Assembly (NCBI GenBank): GCA_018136815.1
Contig: JADDIW010000017.1
Span: 2,501 to 40,147 of the forward strand
Source of the DNA: Isochrysis galbana
Taxonomy: Eukaryota > Haptophyta > Isochrysidales > Isochrysidaceae
DNA length: 37,647 nt
Reading direction: 5' to 3'
A program made the position numbers and the translations under genes. Numbering within the stretch: the first letter of the stretch is position 1; every line of letters begins with the position of its first letter. Shown here piece by piece: positions 19,916 to 29,180 of the stretch. The notes under the pieces were generated by a model. That model worked only from the letters and a program-made list of their open reading frames with translations, did not search any database and was not told the DNA's origin.

Positions 19916-21442
19916 TTAGGCGATGTTGCGCATATCCAGACCTCCCGCCGCCTGCCGGAGGTCTTCCGATATTTCTAGGTTGAAGTCTTTATCCACCGCG
20001 TAGAGGGGGCTTATCATTTTCTTAATATGTTTGTTGCTCGGGGCGTGTAGCCCCATATTCTCTCGTTGTTGCTTTAGTCGCTGAAAGAATCCGACTTTCG
20101 CCGTTACTAGTAAGTGGTACCTCGCAAGGATCGCTCTCAAGATCGACTTAGCGGACCTCCCGTCCGCGTTACCGTATTGTATGTTATAGAAGTCCGTTAG
20201 GATATACCTCCATGCCAGGATACCTAAGTATCCCGAGGAGGGGTGCGGTCTATCCACTTGATAGCAGAAAAGGCGCTGGGCTACTTCAGATCCCGGCCTA
20301 AGGTTAATCCCTAAAAGTCCCTCTATGAATTCGAAAACGGGCTCCGTCGCGATACAGGAGGCTAAATGCGTGGAGCTCTCGGGTGCTATGCCGCAAAAGC
20401 GACATGTTGGATCGTCAGCAAAACGATTCGCTGTAGCTATTCTCCTGTGTAAAACGTGTTTGAAGTGCATATAGGAGTCCCTTGGTGTCAGAAAGTTATA
20501 CTTGTATAGTTGCGATACTTGTTTCCACTTCCCCGAGAGGACAGGTAACCTCTTTTCCCATCTTAGTGTGGATTTTTGTGCCTTCGGTTTCCTCATAGCG
20601 AGGAACGCTTTAGTCAAGGCCTTGACGTTTATCTCTTCTAGCGTTTTATGCGTGCCTTTGAGTGTGTATTCCTGAGGTATCGGATACGCCGTATCCGCTG
20701 GCCCGTCGTACGCTCGTCCCCACTTCAGCGGAGTGTATAGCTCGTTGGGTATTAGCTGCGGGCTGATCCGTTCGTAGATATGGGGTTCTCCCATTACATT
20801 GAGCTTAACTTCGTGGTAGTCGCCCTTCCGGTTCAAATAGTAGTTATGATCTTTGTCCACAAGAAGGTCTCCTAGATCGTGTGCGTCTGGATCTTCTTGC
20901 GGGGCTAGTTCGTGCTCCTCCGGAGCGGGGGGCGGGGTTGTCGCATGCTTTCTAAGAAGGTCCATATAGTTAGCGGTGGCTTCTAGAAGCCTTGCTCTAG
21001 ACCATTCGGCTATCTTCTCCCACGACTTGAGAAGTGGGCCTATCGATATGTATTTGCCTTGGTTGGAGGGAGCAAAAGCTCCAAGAATTGATTGTTGTGT
21101 CATGTGCCCGCCCCCGAGGGGTGCACAGATGGTAGGAGTTGTCACCATGGGGGTAGCAGGAGAGCTGCCACACCCCATGGGGAGTCCTTGAGTTGGTGGC
21201 TGCACGGCGGCGGTGGTGTACTGAGTCTGGCTCTGGTTGTGCTGGTCTGCAGGGAACAGGGCTTTGCCTGTTCCCTGCTTCTGTGGCTGCCTGGGAGGCG
21301 AGGATGGCGGCGCCATCTCGACGTCGTTGTCGGGCGCTGCGGAGGCCTGCGAGCGCTTCGGCTCCGGCGGCTTGGGGCGGCCCCGTTGGGGCGTCGTGGC
21401 GGCGGGGGGCTGGGAGAGGGGAGCGGTCGGCGCGCGCTCCAT
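19916..21442 (-). CDS. Retroelement ORF: ORF1-like N-terminus joined to a C-terminal zinc-knuckle region
   Basis: The 508-residue intact frame starts at ATG 21442 (MERAPTAPLSQPP). Residues 1 to about 130 are the Pro/Gln-rich N-terminal region shared with the fragments at 18.8 and 35.5 kb, ending at GAFAPSNQ. The remainder ends with a block typical of the region after reverse transcriptase in non-LTR elements: TPRDSYMHFKHVLHRRIATA, then CRFCG ... STHLASC, a C-x2-C ... H ... C finger like zf-RVT. The last 260 residues align along their length with the copy at 29479-30255. Between the two parts there is no RT, so the frame looks like an in-frame internal deletion that keeps both ends. A protein of this form could act in trans on the RNA or could be inert. 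Confidence 0.7.
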   Translation of the reverse strand: MERAPTAPLSQPPAATTPQRGRPKPPEPKRSQASAAPDNDVEMAPPSSPPRQPQKQGTGKALFPADQHNQSQTQYTTAAVQPPTQGLPMGCGSSPATPMVTTPTICAPLGGGHMTQQSILGAFAPSNQGKYISIGPLLKSWEKIAEWSRARLLEATANYMDLLRKHATTPPPAPEEHELAPQEDPDAHDLGDLLVDKDHNYYLNRKGDYHEVKLNVMGEPHIYERISPQLIPNELYTPLKWGRAYDGPADTAYPIPQEYTLKGTHKTLEEINVKALTKAFLAMRKPKAQKSTLRWEKRLPVLSGKWKQVSQLYKYNFLTPRDSYMHFKHVLHRRIATANRFADDPTCRFCGIAPESSTHLASCIATEPVFEFIEGLLGINLRPGSEVAQRLFCYQVDRPHPSSGYLGILAWRYILTDFYNIQYGNADGRSAKSILRAILARYHLLVTAKVGFFQRLKQQRENMGLHAPSNKHIKKMISPLYAVDKDFNLEISEDLRQAAGGLDMRNIA

Positions 21443-21447
21443 CGCTA

Positions 21448-21625
21448 AAACTATAGCAATAGTTTAAGGAGGTCGCCACGTATATAGTCTTTCGCATCTT
21501 AGACCCGGTCAAGGCATACAAGACTAAGACTCGCCATCTGGCTAGCGGCAACAAGGGAGGGGGGCGGTGCGCGCTCCATGACCCTATCAGTTTTCTGATA
21601 GTTGAGCCTATCTTTTTAAAGATAG
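21448..21625 (-). promoter_or_regulatory. Leader with 18-nt hairpins upstream of MERAP start codons
   Basis: Three 18-nt hairpins precede start codons on the minus strand: 21608-21625 (CTATCTT/AAGATAG), 21584-21601 (CTATCAG/CTGATAG) and 21448-21465 (AAACTAT/ATAGTTT). The second is followed by GGTC and an ATG at 21579-21577 that opens MERAPPP. The third precedes the ATG at 21442, which opens MERAPTAP. The same arrangement, hairpin then GGTC then ATGGAGCGCGC, occurs at 27261-27285. Role unknown; it could be a translational or packaging signal of the retroelement RNA. Confidence 0.6.
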
Positions 21626-21630
21626 CGTTG

Positions 21631-22609
21631 ACACCCACCGGCAAAGAAAACGGCCGTCGCGGATTCTTTTACAAAAAGCGGACGAGAGGAGCGGCCAGAA
21701 GCCCCAACAACGCAAGACACAGGTAGGCCTGCCCGGAAACCTCTATGAACCGGCGCCCATGGTAGTGCACTAGGGCCGGACGCCGGAAAAACCGAAAACA
21801 AAGGAATGAAGGGGGGGAGGGGAGGAGATGGAAAGAAGAGACATGAGGGCGATGTCGGTAGGGAGGTAATAGATACCGGGCCCATAGTAGGCGTTTCGCC
21901 CCGAATCTTCGGATCGTTTCTTCAAACTCTCTCAACACATCTCTGTGTCGTCTGGTACTAATTGCCCATGCTTGGTACTTGCAGTAGCAATCGAGAGCGC
22001 GACCACTGAGAATCAGCGGCAATAATGAGAGATGCAAGGAAAAGAGTACACCATGATGGCGACAACTATCAGGGAGAGAGTGACAATCTCAATTGCTCCT
22101 TGTACCTATGCCGACACCGCATCACGCTCGACATGAGCAGGAACGGCTCGGCAAGTGAGGTCACCGAGCTCCTTGATTGGCAAGCATAGCAAGATGGAGA
22201 GGCTTAAATGCAAAGATCGCATGCCAACCGCAATCCCCGCCTTGCAGGTCGTGCGATCGGGGTGGTTATCCAAGGCGGCTTGTGACGCATCTAGTAATCA
22301 TGTGTCAAGGTAGACAAGATAAAGCAGCGGAACGAATACATCAACCGGCACTTCCGCGATGTGATGTGTCGGAAAAAGAGCTGACGGTTGCGTCGCATGC
22401 CCGTCCTCGTCAAGGCCAAATCGTACTACCCTGTCCTGGGCGAGTAAAACGTGGACCTGATATGGCGGCCCGACCAGAGTGCTGCGAGCCCCAACGCAAT
22501 GGCAAGGACTAGCGGACTGCATAGTCCACCCGCAATGCAGAGGGGCATTCATCGCGAGCTAGCGACGCGCGGATTCATGGCACGAAAGGTTACCATCCGT
22601 CATGCAGCA
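21631..22609. other. Region without a recognised gene
   Basis: Open frames on both strands are short and carry no motif that I can name. The 3' UTR of the minus-strand protease gene should lie just below 22610. Base composition is closer to even than in the neighbouring genes. Confidence 0.35.
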
Positions 22610-25604
22610 TCACGGCTCCAGCCCGCCGGCAAAATCATCGGCCGGCACGCGTGTAATGGGCCGTTCAGCACGCGTACCAGTCGGGGAGGCAGGGCGCGTC
22701 GGGCTTGGAAGAGGTGAGTCCATCTGCGAATTCCCAAATGCTTCGGTCTGATGCACGTGGCCGTAACCGCCGTCTTCCACCGCGACAAAGAGCCGCTGGA
22801 GCACAAGGTAGAGAATCGGGACGAAGCAGCCGCCCAAGATGAGCATGACGGCCGCAAGGAGCGCAAGCGCCCGCGCCCCACCGCGAGGGGGTAGCCACCG
22901 GCGGATTGCAGAGGCAGTGGTCGCGGTGACATTGCGCACCGCGTCGCGAGTGGAGTGGGCGGCTCCAGCAAGGCTGCCGGCCACACCTTGCCACGTTGCT
23001 CTCAGCTCAGGCGGGCTCGAAGGCGGGCTGGGAGGGGGTGACGGAATCGGCGGCGCGGGCGGCGGCGCAGGAGGCGCAGGAGGCGGTGGGGGACGACGTG
23101 GAGGCGGCGGCGGTGTGGGCGGCGATGGTGGCGGGAGAGGTGGCGCGCACGCCGATAGGCCAAAGCCGCCACTCAGGTGCGATGAGACGTGCCCAGAGTA
23201 CAATGCTCCGCAGTCATGCGGCACAAACGCCAAACGCCGCCGGTCAAGGTCGAAAATCACCTATGGCAGCCCGGCAGCCAGGGCGATGAGGGAGAGCAGC
23301 ATGCACTGGGCGCGCAACAACACCTTGGAGTACAGAAAGAGCCCGGCCGGGAATGCCGGGTAGGGCCACGCGGCGATGCGATGCCGCGCACCTCGTGCCC
23401 GCGCATCGCCGCGGCTCCGATAACGATTCCAGGCTGCCGGTTGTTGAAAACGCCGAGGCAATGCACGCCAGGCCGATCTTCGTAGAGATACTGCTCCGCG
23501 GAAATGGTCATTTCGTAACGGTCCGTGGGGGTCGTGGTGCTGGCACAGGGAGGCACCGGGCCGTCCGCAAGCGGATGGGCCGTTGGCGCTGGCACAGAGA
23601 AAATGATGGATAGGTTGGCGAAGCCGCGCAATTCTGGAACGCTCATCGCATAGCAGAAGTCATCGGGCAGCCGTCCACGCATCGCTCGACCCGCACACGT
23701 GCCCCACGGGCAACGCGATTGGAAGAGCGCAAGTGTTCGCTAAGCGGGAGTGCAACAGCGGCGGCGTATGAGCGCGCGGCCAGCGACCTGGTGGTGGGTG
23801 GACTGGAGCGGTGAGGCGGTCGGCACGGCTGCTCGTACGAGCAGCATAGTCCCACGGGCCCCGTCGCACCTGGTACGCAGTGGGTGGTAGGTAGAGGAAA
23901 GTTGTCCCGCTGTCGACGATGGAGTGCGCATAATCTGAAGGTGGACGGTTGAGGGAGACGCCGTCCACCTGCTCGTGATGCGCATGAAAATCAGCGGGAG
24001 CGGGTTGGAGGCGTGCAAGGAGAGACTAGGTGAGGGGTTTGCTTCACCTTGAAGTCGATCGGTGCAACGCTGTAGTCGCCAGCCGGCCCGACGGTGGGTA
24101 CCCACCGTGGGCTCGCTTGCGGCGTGCGTCCGCCACAGCTTGCTTCGGCTAAGGCGCTCGAGGTCGCGCCGTACGACAGCCGCCAATCGAGCTCAGCCGT
24201 GATGGCACCTCCCATGACGAGGGCGCCTGCAGTGGCCTCGAGGCAGAGCGAGAAGGTGGACGGCGAGCCCGTTGCGGCGGACAGTGCTGAGAGTAGCGTG
24301 CCGTGGTACCTTCGCACGGGCGTGGCAATCCGTGGACACGGGCGCTCGAGTGGCGAGCGCGAGGAGCGAAGCGCGAGGGGGAAAGCACGAGGAGCGCTTC
24401 GCGAGGAGCGGTAGCGTACTTCGAGCCGCGCGCGCCGCGCGAAAAGCCAGCGATGCCGTCAGCCTTTTGCGTCCTGAAGAGACCCGACTCATATTGTTGG
24501 CAACCAAAGACTGTGCGGGCAGTGAGGCTCGCCTTGTTGCCGTCGCGCGAGTAGTGAAACTGACGCAGAAACCCACATAGGCGGGGGTGGGAGCGGTATC
24601 GCTTGGCGGGCGGCGGCGGGCGGCGCGCAGTGGTGTGGGCGAAGCCCTTCTCACCACGTCTTCGACAAAACTGCCCCCAACCGACGATCCCTCCGTATAG
24701 GAGACGGAGTAGGTGCACCTGGATGAGGATGGTGCCGTAGCCAAGAAAGGCGGTTAGGATGGTGGGCTTTGTAGTTGTCTGCAAAAAGCAAAGCTTCCCA
24801 CTGGCGCTAGGCAAGGAGAAGCACGAGTGAGAACGCGAGGCGGTCAACCAAGCGATGCGGAGGCGCGTACAATAGCACTGCGCCAGTGGTGACGGGGTAG
24901 GAAGGAAATCTCGCGAGATACGCACAGCACTCCCTCTAGCCCTCGCACCTGCCCGCGTCACATTCTTCGCAGCTGCTACTGCAGCCCAGCCATTTGGCCG
25001 AGCTGGACTCGCTCGGTGAGTACGGCCTGCGACCCGAGTGTGCACCGCACCGGCTGCCGCACCCTTCGCACGCGAGGCCAGAGATTCCTGAGCCTGTGTC
25101 AACAATAATCGAAAAGGCGCGCGCGGGCGTGCCAACGCAGACGTCGGCCGCAAAATAGCCGTGCGAGCGTAGGTCACCTGCCAGTCGCACTGAGAGCCGC
25201 CGCCAGCTGCTAGTGCTGTTCGGGGAGGCAGCAACGGTAGCTGGCACCCACCGCAGCGCGATTGTTGTGGGCGGAGAGGGCGGGCCATCTCGGTTCTCGT
25301 GAAGCCTGCGGCGGCTTCTGTCGTGCACGGCAAGCCCGACCGGCGGAGAAGCTCGATCGAGGTCGACGTTCCCATCTCCCATGACATTCCCGCGCCCCTC
25401 AGCCCAATAGTACAGGGGCAATGTCTCTCGCGACTCCAAGGCCGGGCTGTTACGAAGATCAGCTGGCTGTACGGGCCAGGGGCGCGCCAACGAGAGTCCA
25501 GCGCTGTTTGATGGTTGAGAGAGGCCCCCCGCCCACACTGGTGGAATGAAGAGGAATATTAGCAGCGAGAGCAGGGCGCCGGGGCGGATCGGCGTGGTAC
25601 GCAT
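22610..25604 (-). CDS. Pepsin-type aspartic protease with signal peptide and C-terminal membrane anchor
   Basis: This is an endopeptidase of the A1 (pepsin/nucellin-like) family, predicted to sit in the secretory or endomembrane system. Minus-strand exons: 25604-24949, 24718-24655, 24559-24420, 24309-24048, 23968-23870, 23739-23392, 23260-22610; phases agree, giving about 739 residues. It starts with a signal peptide (basic MRTTPIRPG, then a leucine-rich core ending PVWAGG). A long propeptide precedes YFAADVCVGTPARAF and the first active site IIVDTGSG (Asp about 169). A Cys-rich loop and CTYSVSYTEGSSVGG (flap region) follow. GIAGFSRG and the second active site IVDSGTTFLYLPP (Asp about 393) come next, then GVFNNRQPGIVIGAAAMRG. 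The C-terminus has a Pro-rich linker of about 45 residues, a membrane segment near 654-682 (ALALLAAVMLILGG) and a short tail. Confidence 0.88.
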
Positions 25605-26120
25605 GTTGGGCCAGGGATGGCAGCAATGCGAAACAAAACGTAAGGTCAGGAGGCTCGAGGACGGGCCTAAGGGTAGACTGCGACCCTCAAATGGTAGTAT
25701 AGACGCAAGAGCGACCACCGATCTCACACGGCACGCGGATCGCACGGCGGCCACACGGATCTTGAAGATGAGCAAGGAGATGGCGGAGAGCGTGGTCAGA
25801 AGAGGGACCATCGAGAGAAGAGAGGGGATAGAGAGCGCGGCGAGGGTAGGGAGTCGAGGGAGTCGAGGGAGTCGAGGGAGTCGAAAGAGTTCCGAGAGCC
25901 AAGAGGGCCGAGAGAGCCGAGAAGGCCGAGAGAGCCGAGAAGGCCTCGAGAGAAGAAGGGCCTCTGCCTCTCCCATTCCCCATCGCCTCGACAGTCCGGA
26001 GTCCGCGGCCGCCCACGGCCCGCACGGCTTCCCCGCCCCCTGACGCCTAGGCGGCCCAGGCGCCTGAGGATGCCCAGGAGGCCCCCATAGTAGCCCTGGA
26101 GGCCCACAGGACGGCGCGCC
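25605..26120. other. Upstream region of the aspartic protease gene
   Basis: This is the 5' flank of the minus-strand gene. Around 25852-25950 there are short direct repeats of GGGAGTCGA and GAGAGCCGAGAAGGCC. An upstream-extended reading frame exists on the minus strand, but it is low complexity and the signal peptide at 25604 marks the likely start. Confidence 0.45.
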
Positions 26121-27010
26121 GTGCTCCATCGTCGCCCTCTCTCCCTCTCCTCTCCTCTCTCTCCCTTCTCTCTCTCTTCTCTCTCTCTCTTCTTCTTCTC
26201 TCTCTCTTCTCTCTCTTACTTCTTCTTCTCTCTCTCCCTCTCCTCTCCTCTCTCTCCCTTCTCTCTCTCTTCTCTCTCTCTCTTCTTCTTCTCTCTCTCT
26301 TCTCTCTCTTACTTCTTCTTCTCTCTCTCCCTCTCCTCTCCTCTCTCTCCCTTCTCTCTCTCTTCTCTCTCTCTCTTCTTCTTCTCTCTCTCTTCTCTCT
26401 CTTACTTCTTCTTCTCTCTCTCCCTCTCCTCTCCTCTCTCTCCCTTCTCTCTCTCTTCTCTCTCTCTTTTCTTCTTCTCTCTCTCCCTTTTCTCTCTTCT
26501 CTCTCCTTTTTCTCTCTTCTCTCTCTCTCTTCTTCTCCTCTCTCTCCCTCTCCTCTCCTCTCTCTCCCTTCTCTCTCTCTCTTCTCTCTCTCTCTTCTTC
26601 TTCTCTCTTCCCTCGCTCTTCTTCTTCTTCCTCCTCTCTCTCTTCTCTTTCTCCCTTCTCTCTCTCTTCTCTCTCTCCCTTTCCTCTCCTCGCTCTCTCT
26701 CTCTTTTCTCTCCTCTCTCTCCCTCTCCTCTCCTCTCTCTCCCTTGTTCCTCTCTCTTCTCTCTCTCTCTTCTTCTTTTCTCTGTCTCTTCTTCTCCTCT
26801 CTCTCCCTTTTCTCTCTTCTCTCTCTCTCTTCTTCTTCTCTCTTCTCTCTCTCTCTTCTTCTTCTTCTTCTTCTCTCTCTCTTCTTCTCCTCTCTCCCTC
26901 CCCCTTCTTCTTCTCTCTTCTCACTCTCTCTTTTTCTTCTTCTTCTCCCACTCCATTCTTCTTCTTCTCCTCCTCTCTCTCCTCTCTCTCTCTCCTCCCC
27001 GCCGTCCCTC
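26121..27010 (+). repeat. Polypyrimidine satellite with a 93-bp minisatellite core
   Basis: About 890 bp is almost purely C and T on the plus strand. From 26130 to about 26480 it is organised as 93-bp units; the marker TTACTTCTTCTT recurs with ACT at 26218, 26311 and 26404. The remainder is irregular CT/CTT repeat. Ser/Leu/Phe or Arg/Glu open frames across it are artefacts. Confidence 0.92.
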
Positions 27011-27260
27011 TCTCCCCTGCCGTCAGTCTATTTATACCTCCGTATATTTATAGCCACCCCCCCTGGGGTGGGGCGGTGGCACCCGCCGTAGAGAGTAGAA
27101 AGTAGAGAGGCAGATAGTAGATAGAGGCCCAAGGGGTGCTGCTGTGGGAGCTTGAAATGGTCAGTCATCGACCTGGATGGGAAATACGGTGCTGGGGCCT
27201 GCAAATACAGCCAAATACACATGTATTTGGCCTCCGGCCATATGCATTTCAAATACATAA
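27011..27260. other. Leader/flank of a retroelement fragment with a palindrome
   Basis: GCCAAATAC and GTATTTGGC form a perfect 9-bp hairpin with loop ACAT near 27212-27233, among further CAAATAC repeats. It is followed directly by the 18-nt hairpin at 27261. It is probably the 5' non-coding part of the fragment at 27283. Confidence 0.45.
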
Positions 27261-27690
27261 CTATCGTTAAAACGATAGGGTCATGGAGCGCGCGCCGCCA
27301 CCCGCTCTCGCTGCCGCTGCCCTCGCCATGATGGACGAAGAGCCCATGGACACGCCGCTGTCGCCGAAGCGACTGCGCCAGGACGACCCCCCCAGTCAGG
27401 TGGGCACAGGAGCCGGCGGGCCGCGCCCACGCATCACCACGAACGCCACGAACAAAGCCGCCATGCTGGCAGCAAACAGCAAGCAACACACCTACAACAC
27501 AACCCACAGCCACACCACCCACACCTCACCAGAGGGACGCTCCAACAAGGGAGGCCTCCGGGCCCGGCCCTTACACAGCCGCGATACCGCCCTCGCGCTC
27601 CGGCGCGAGGGGCTGGCCCGGCATCATCACAGGCAGAACCCCAATGGGGAGATGCCGCATCAAAAAAGCAAACAAGGAAAAGATCCATGA
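27261..27690 (+). mobile_element. Retroelement 5' fragment with hairpin leader
   Basis: The hairpin CTATCGT/ACGATAG (27261-27278) is followed by GGTC and ATG at 27283. The frame begins MERAPPPALAAAALAMMDEE, the same opening as at 21577 and similar to 21442. The 135-residue frame ends at 27690. After about 60 residues it is rich in Thr/His/Asn and Arg, with no domain recognised. It is likely a 5' piece of the same element family or of a sister family. Confidence 0.5.
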
Positions 27691-28735
27691 GCACACTAAG
27701 GCCCCCAGCTGTCGCATTCATCCTAGATGATGCGATTTCTAGGCTCTTATTTCCAGGTCCTTCGTCGTGCGGCCACACGGTGAAGCTCAGGTACATCTAG
27801 GTTGGTAGGGTTCGTCCCTAGCGATCTAGAATTCGGGTTCTCGTTTCGTTCCTTCTAGCCTGTTTGTCAGGTCTAGATTCCAGGTTTCCTCCTTTCGGGT
27901 AATCTTGACCCAAAGGAGCCAGGTCGCCTGTCACTCGCTGCGCGCTTGTCTCAGGCTCTCAGGTTACCTTGTGAAGGCTTGTTTAGCTTCTTGCAAGGCT
28001 TGTCGTTTCTTGTTGGGTTCCGGTTCTTTCTTGGGACCTGCTCACTTTCGTTGTCGTCCAGGCCTGTTCTTCGTAGGTTCTGCTTGGCCTGGTTAGGGTT
28101 TCGTTGCCTTCCCGCGTTTGGCGTTGGCGTTCGGAAATTTCCTCTCACATTCCCTAGGTCCGCTACCCTTGGCTTGTAGGTCCTTGCTTCTTTCTTCTCG
28201 GTCAAGGTTTTGGCGAGCAAGTCGGTTGCTCTATCCGCTCGAGATTTGAGGTTTAATTTGCTATCTCCCCTTGGAGACCGGTGTAGGTTCGCTTCCTAGG
28301 TGAGGGAATCTTTCCCCTTGATGCAAGTTACATGCAAGCCCTTGGCCCCTTTGGTGTTTCTTCCCCTTGGTTGCTACTCAGAAGCGTCTAGAAGGTTCAC
28401 GCTCAACGGCAAGATTTATTCGGTCGTGAAGATATCTCGTCGCGATCTGTATCCAAAGTGATCGCCGTGGTCGCGCGACAGGACGCTCCCCTTCGGACTC
28501 TCCGCTACGTGGGAAGTTACAACGGAGACACGCTCCGGCCGTCGCTGTGGAGTCTCTCTCTCTCTCGCTCTCTCTCTCCGTCTCTCGCGACGTGTTTGAG
28601 TTATCGGTGATTTGGGGTCGCGGTTGCTTGATAATTTGCTTTGTTTGGGTGAATGATTCCGGTGTGTTCGTGAGTCGGTGTATCCTGTTGTTCTCAGCTT
28701 CGTTGTCCGTCGTTGTTCGCTGCGTCGCTGCACTC
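27691..28735. other. T/G-rich non-coding region
   Basis: The plus strand is rich in GGTT, TTCTTG and TCTAGG motifs, unlike its neighbours. A hairpin TCGCAT-t-CATC/GATG-ATGCGA lies at 27712-27735. A (CT)n tract lies at 28552-28580. No gene is recognised. It may be the leader or UTR of the element that includes the repeat at 28736. Confidence 0.35.
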
Positions 28736-28882
28736 AAGCAGCCTAGGCTCCCTCCCTGAGGGAAGAGTTCTTTGTAGGTCTAACAATCTCTTACTATCCA
28801 ACACACTAGGGCCGCTAGGAGCACCTCACCGCCCCACAGCCCTTCGTTCGCCGTTTGTTCCCAGTCCAGACACCCAAATGGG
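28736..28882 (-). repeat. Dispersed repeat, inverted copy of 5738-5890
   Basis: It is the reverse complement of 5738-5890 with scattered changes. Similarity ends near the ATG at 28878, where an unrelated frame (MGMPDPIQNFIHPTPGG) continues to 29123; that frame has no recognised domain. Confidence 0.7.
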
Positions 28883-29180
28883 GATGCCCGACCCCATCCA
28901 GAATTTCATTCACCCGACTCCCGGCGGGGAGGAGGGCCAAGGCGCCGCGCTAACCGCCGGTGCCGCTCGCGACGGAGTGGCCCAGAGCCCTCCGGCTCCG
29001 CTCGACTCGACACCAGCAAGGGGGAGAGGAGACAAAGGAGAGGCGGCACAGGAGAGAGGCCCTCCAGTGACGCCCAGGGACGGGCAGACAATCGCGTCGC
29101 ATGCGCGCGAGGGACGCACGTGACACCGGCCCAAGAGGCCCAACACCATGACCACCAACACCAGGAAGGGCCAACACAGA

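Larger units (their letters stand above)
19607..21630 (-). mobile_element. Non-LTR-like retroelement copy 1 with an internally deleted ORF
   Basis: On the minus strand the order is: a leader with hairpins (21625-21448), ORF 21442-19916, a 3' UTR of about 300 bp, and a terminus GATTTTTAAGAAGAT followed by a T-run at 19617-19607. The 3' UTR (19618-19795) is closely similar to 29191-29370. The terminus abuts an internal position (TTTTGCTCCCTCC) of another family member, so this copy is inserted into it. No endonuclease or reverse transcriptase block is present, so it is nonautonomous. Confidence 0.7.

Noticed and set aside
26121..27053. Long Ser/Leu/Phe plus-strand frame and Arg/Glu minus-strand frame (up to 671 codons)
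   Set aside because: Translation of a polypyrimidine satellite. Only the minus-strand part from 25604 down, starting at a signal peptide, is supported as coding.
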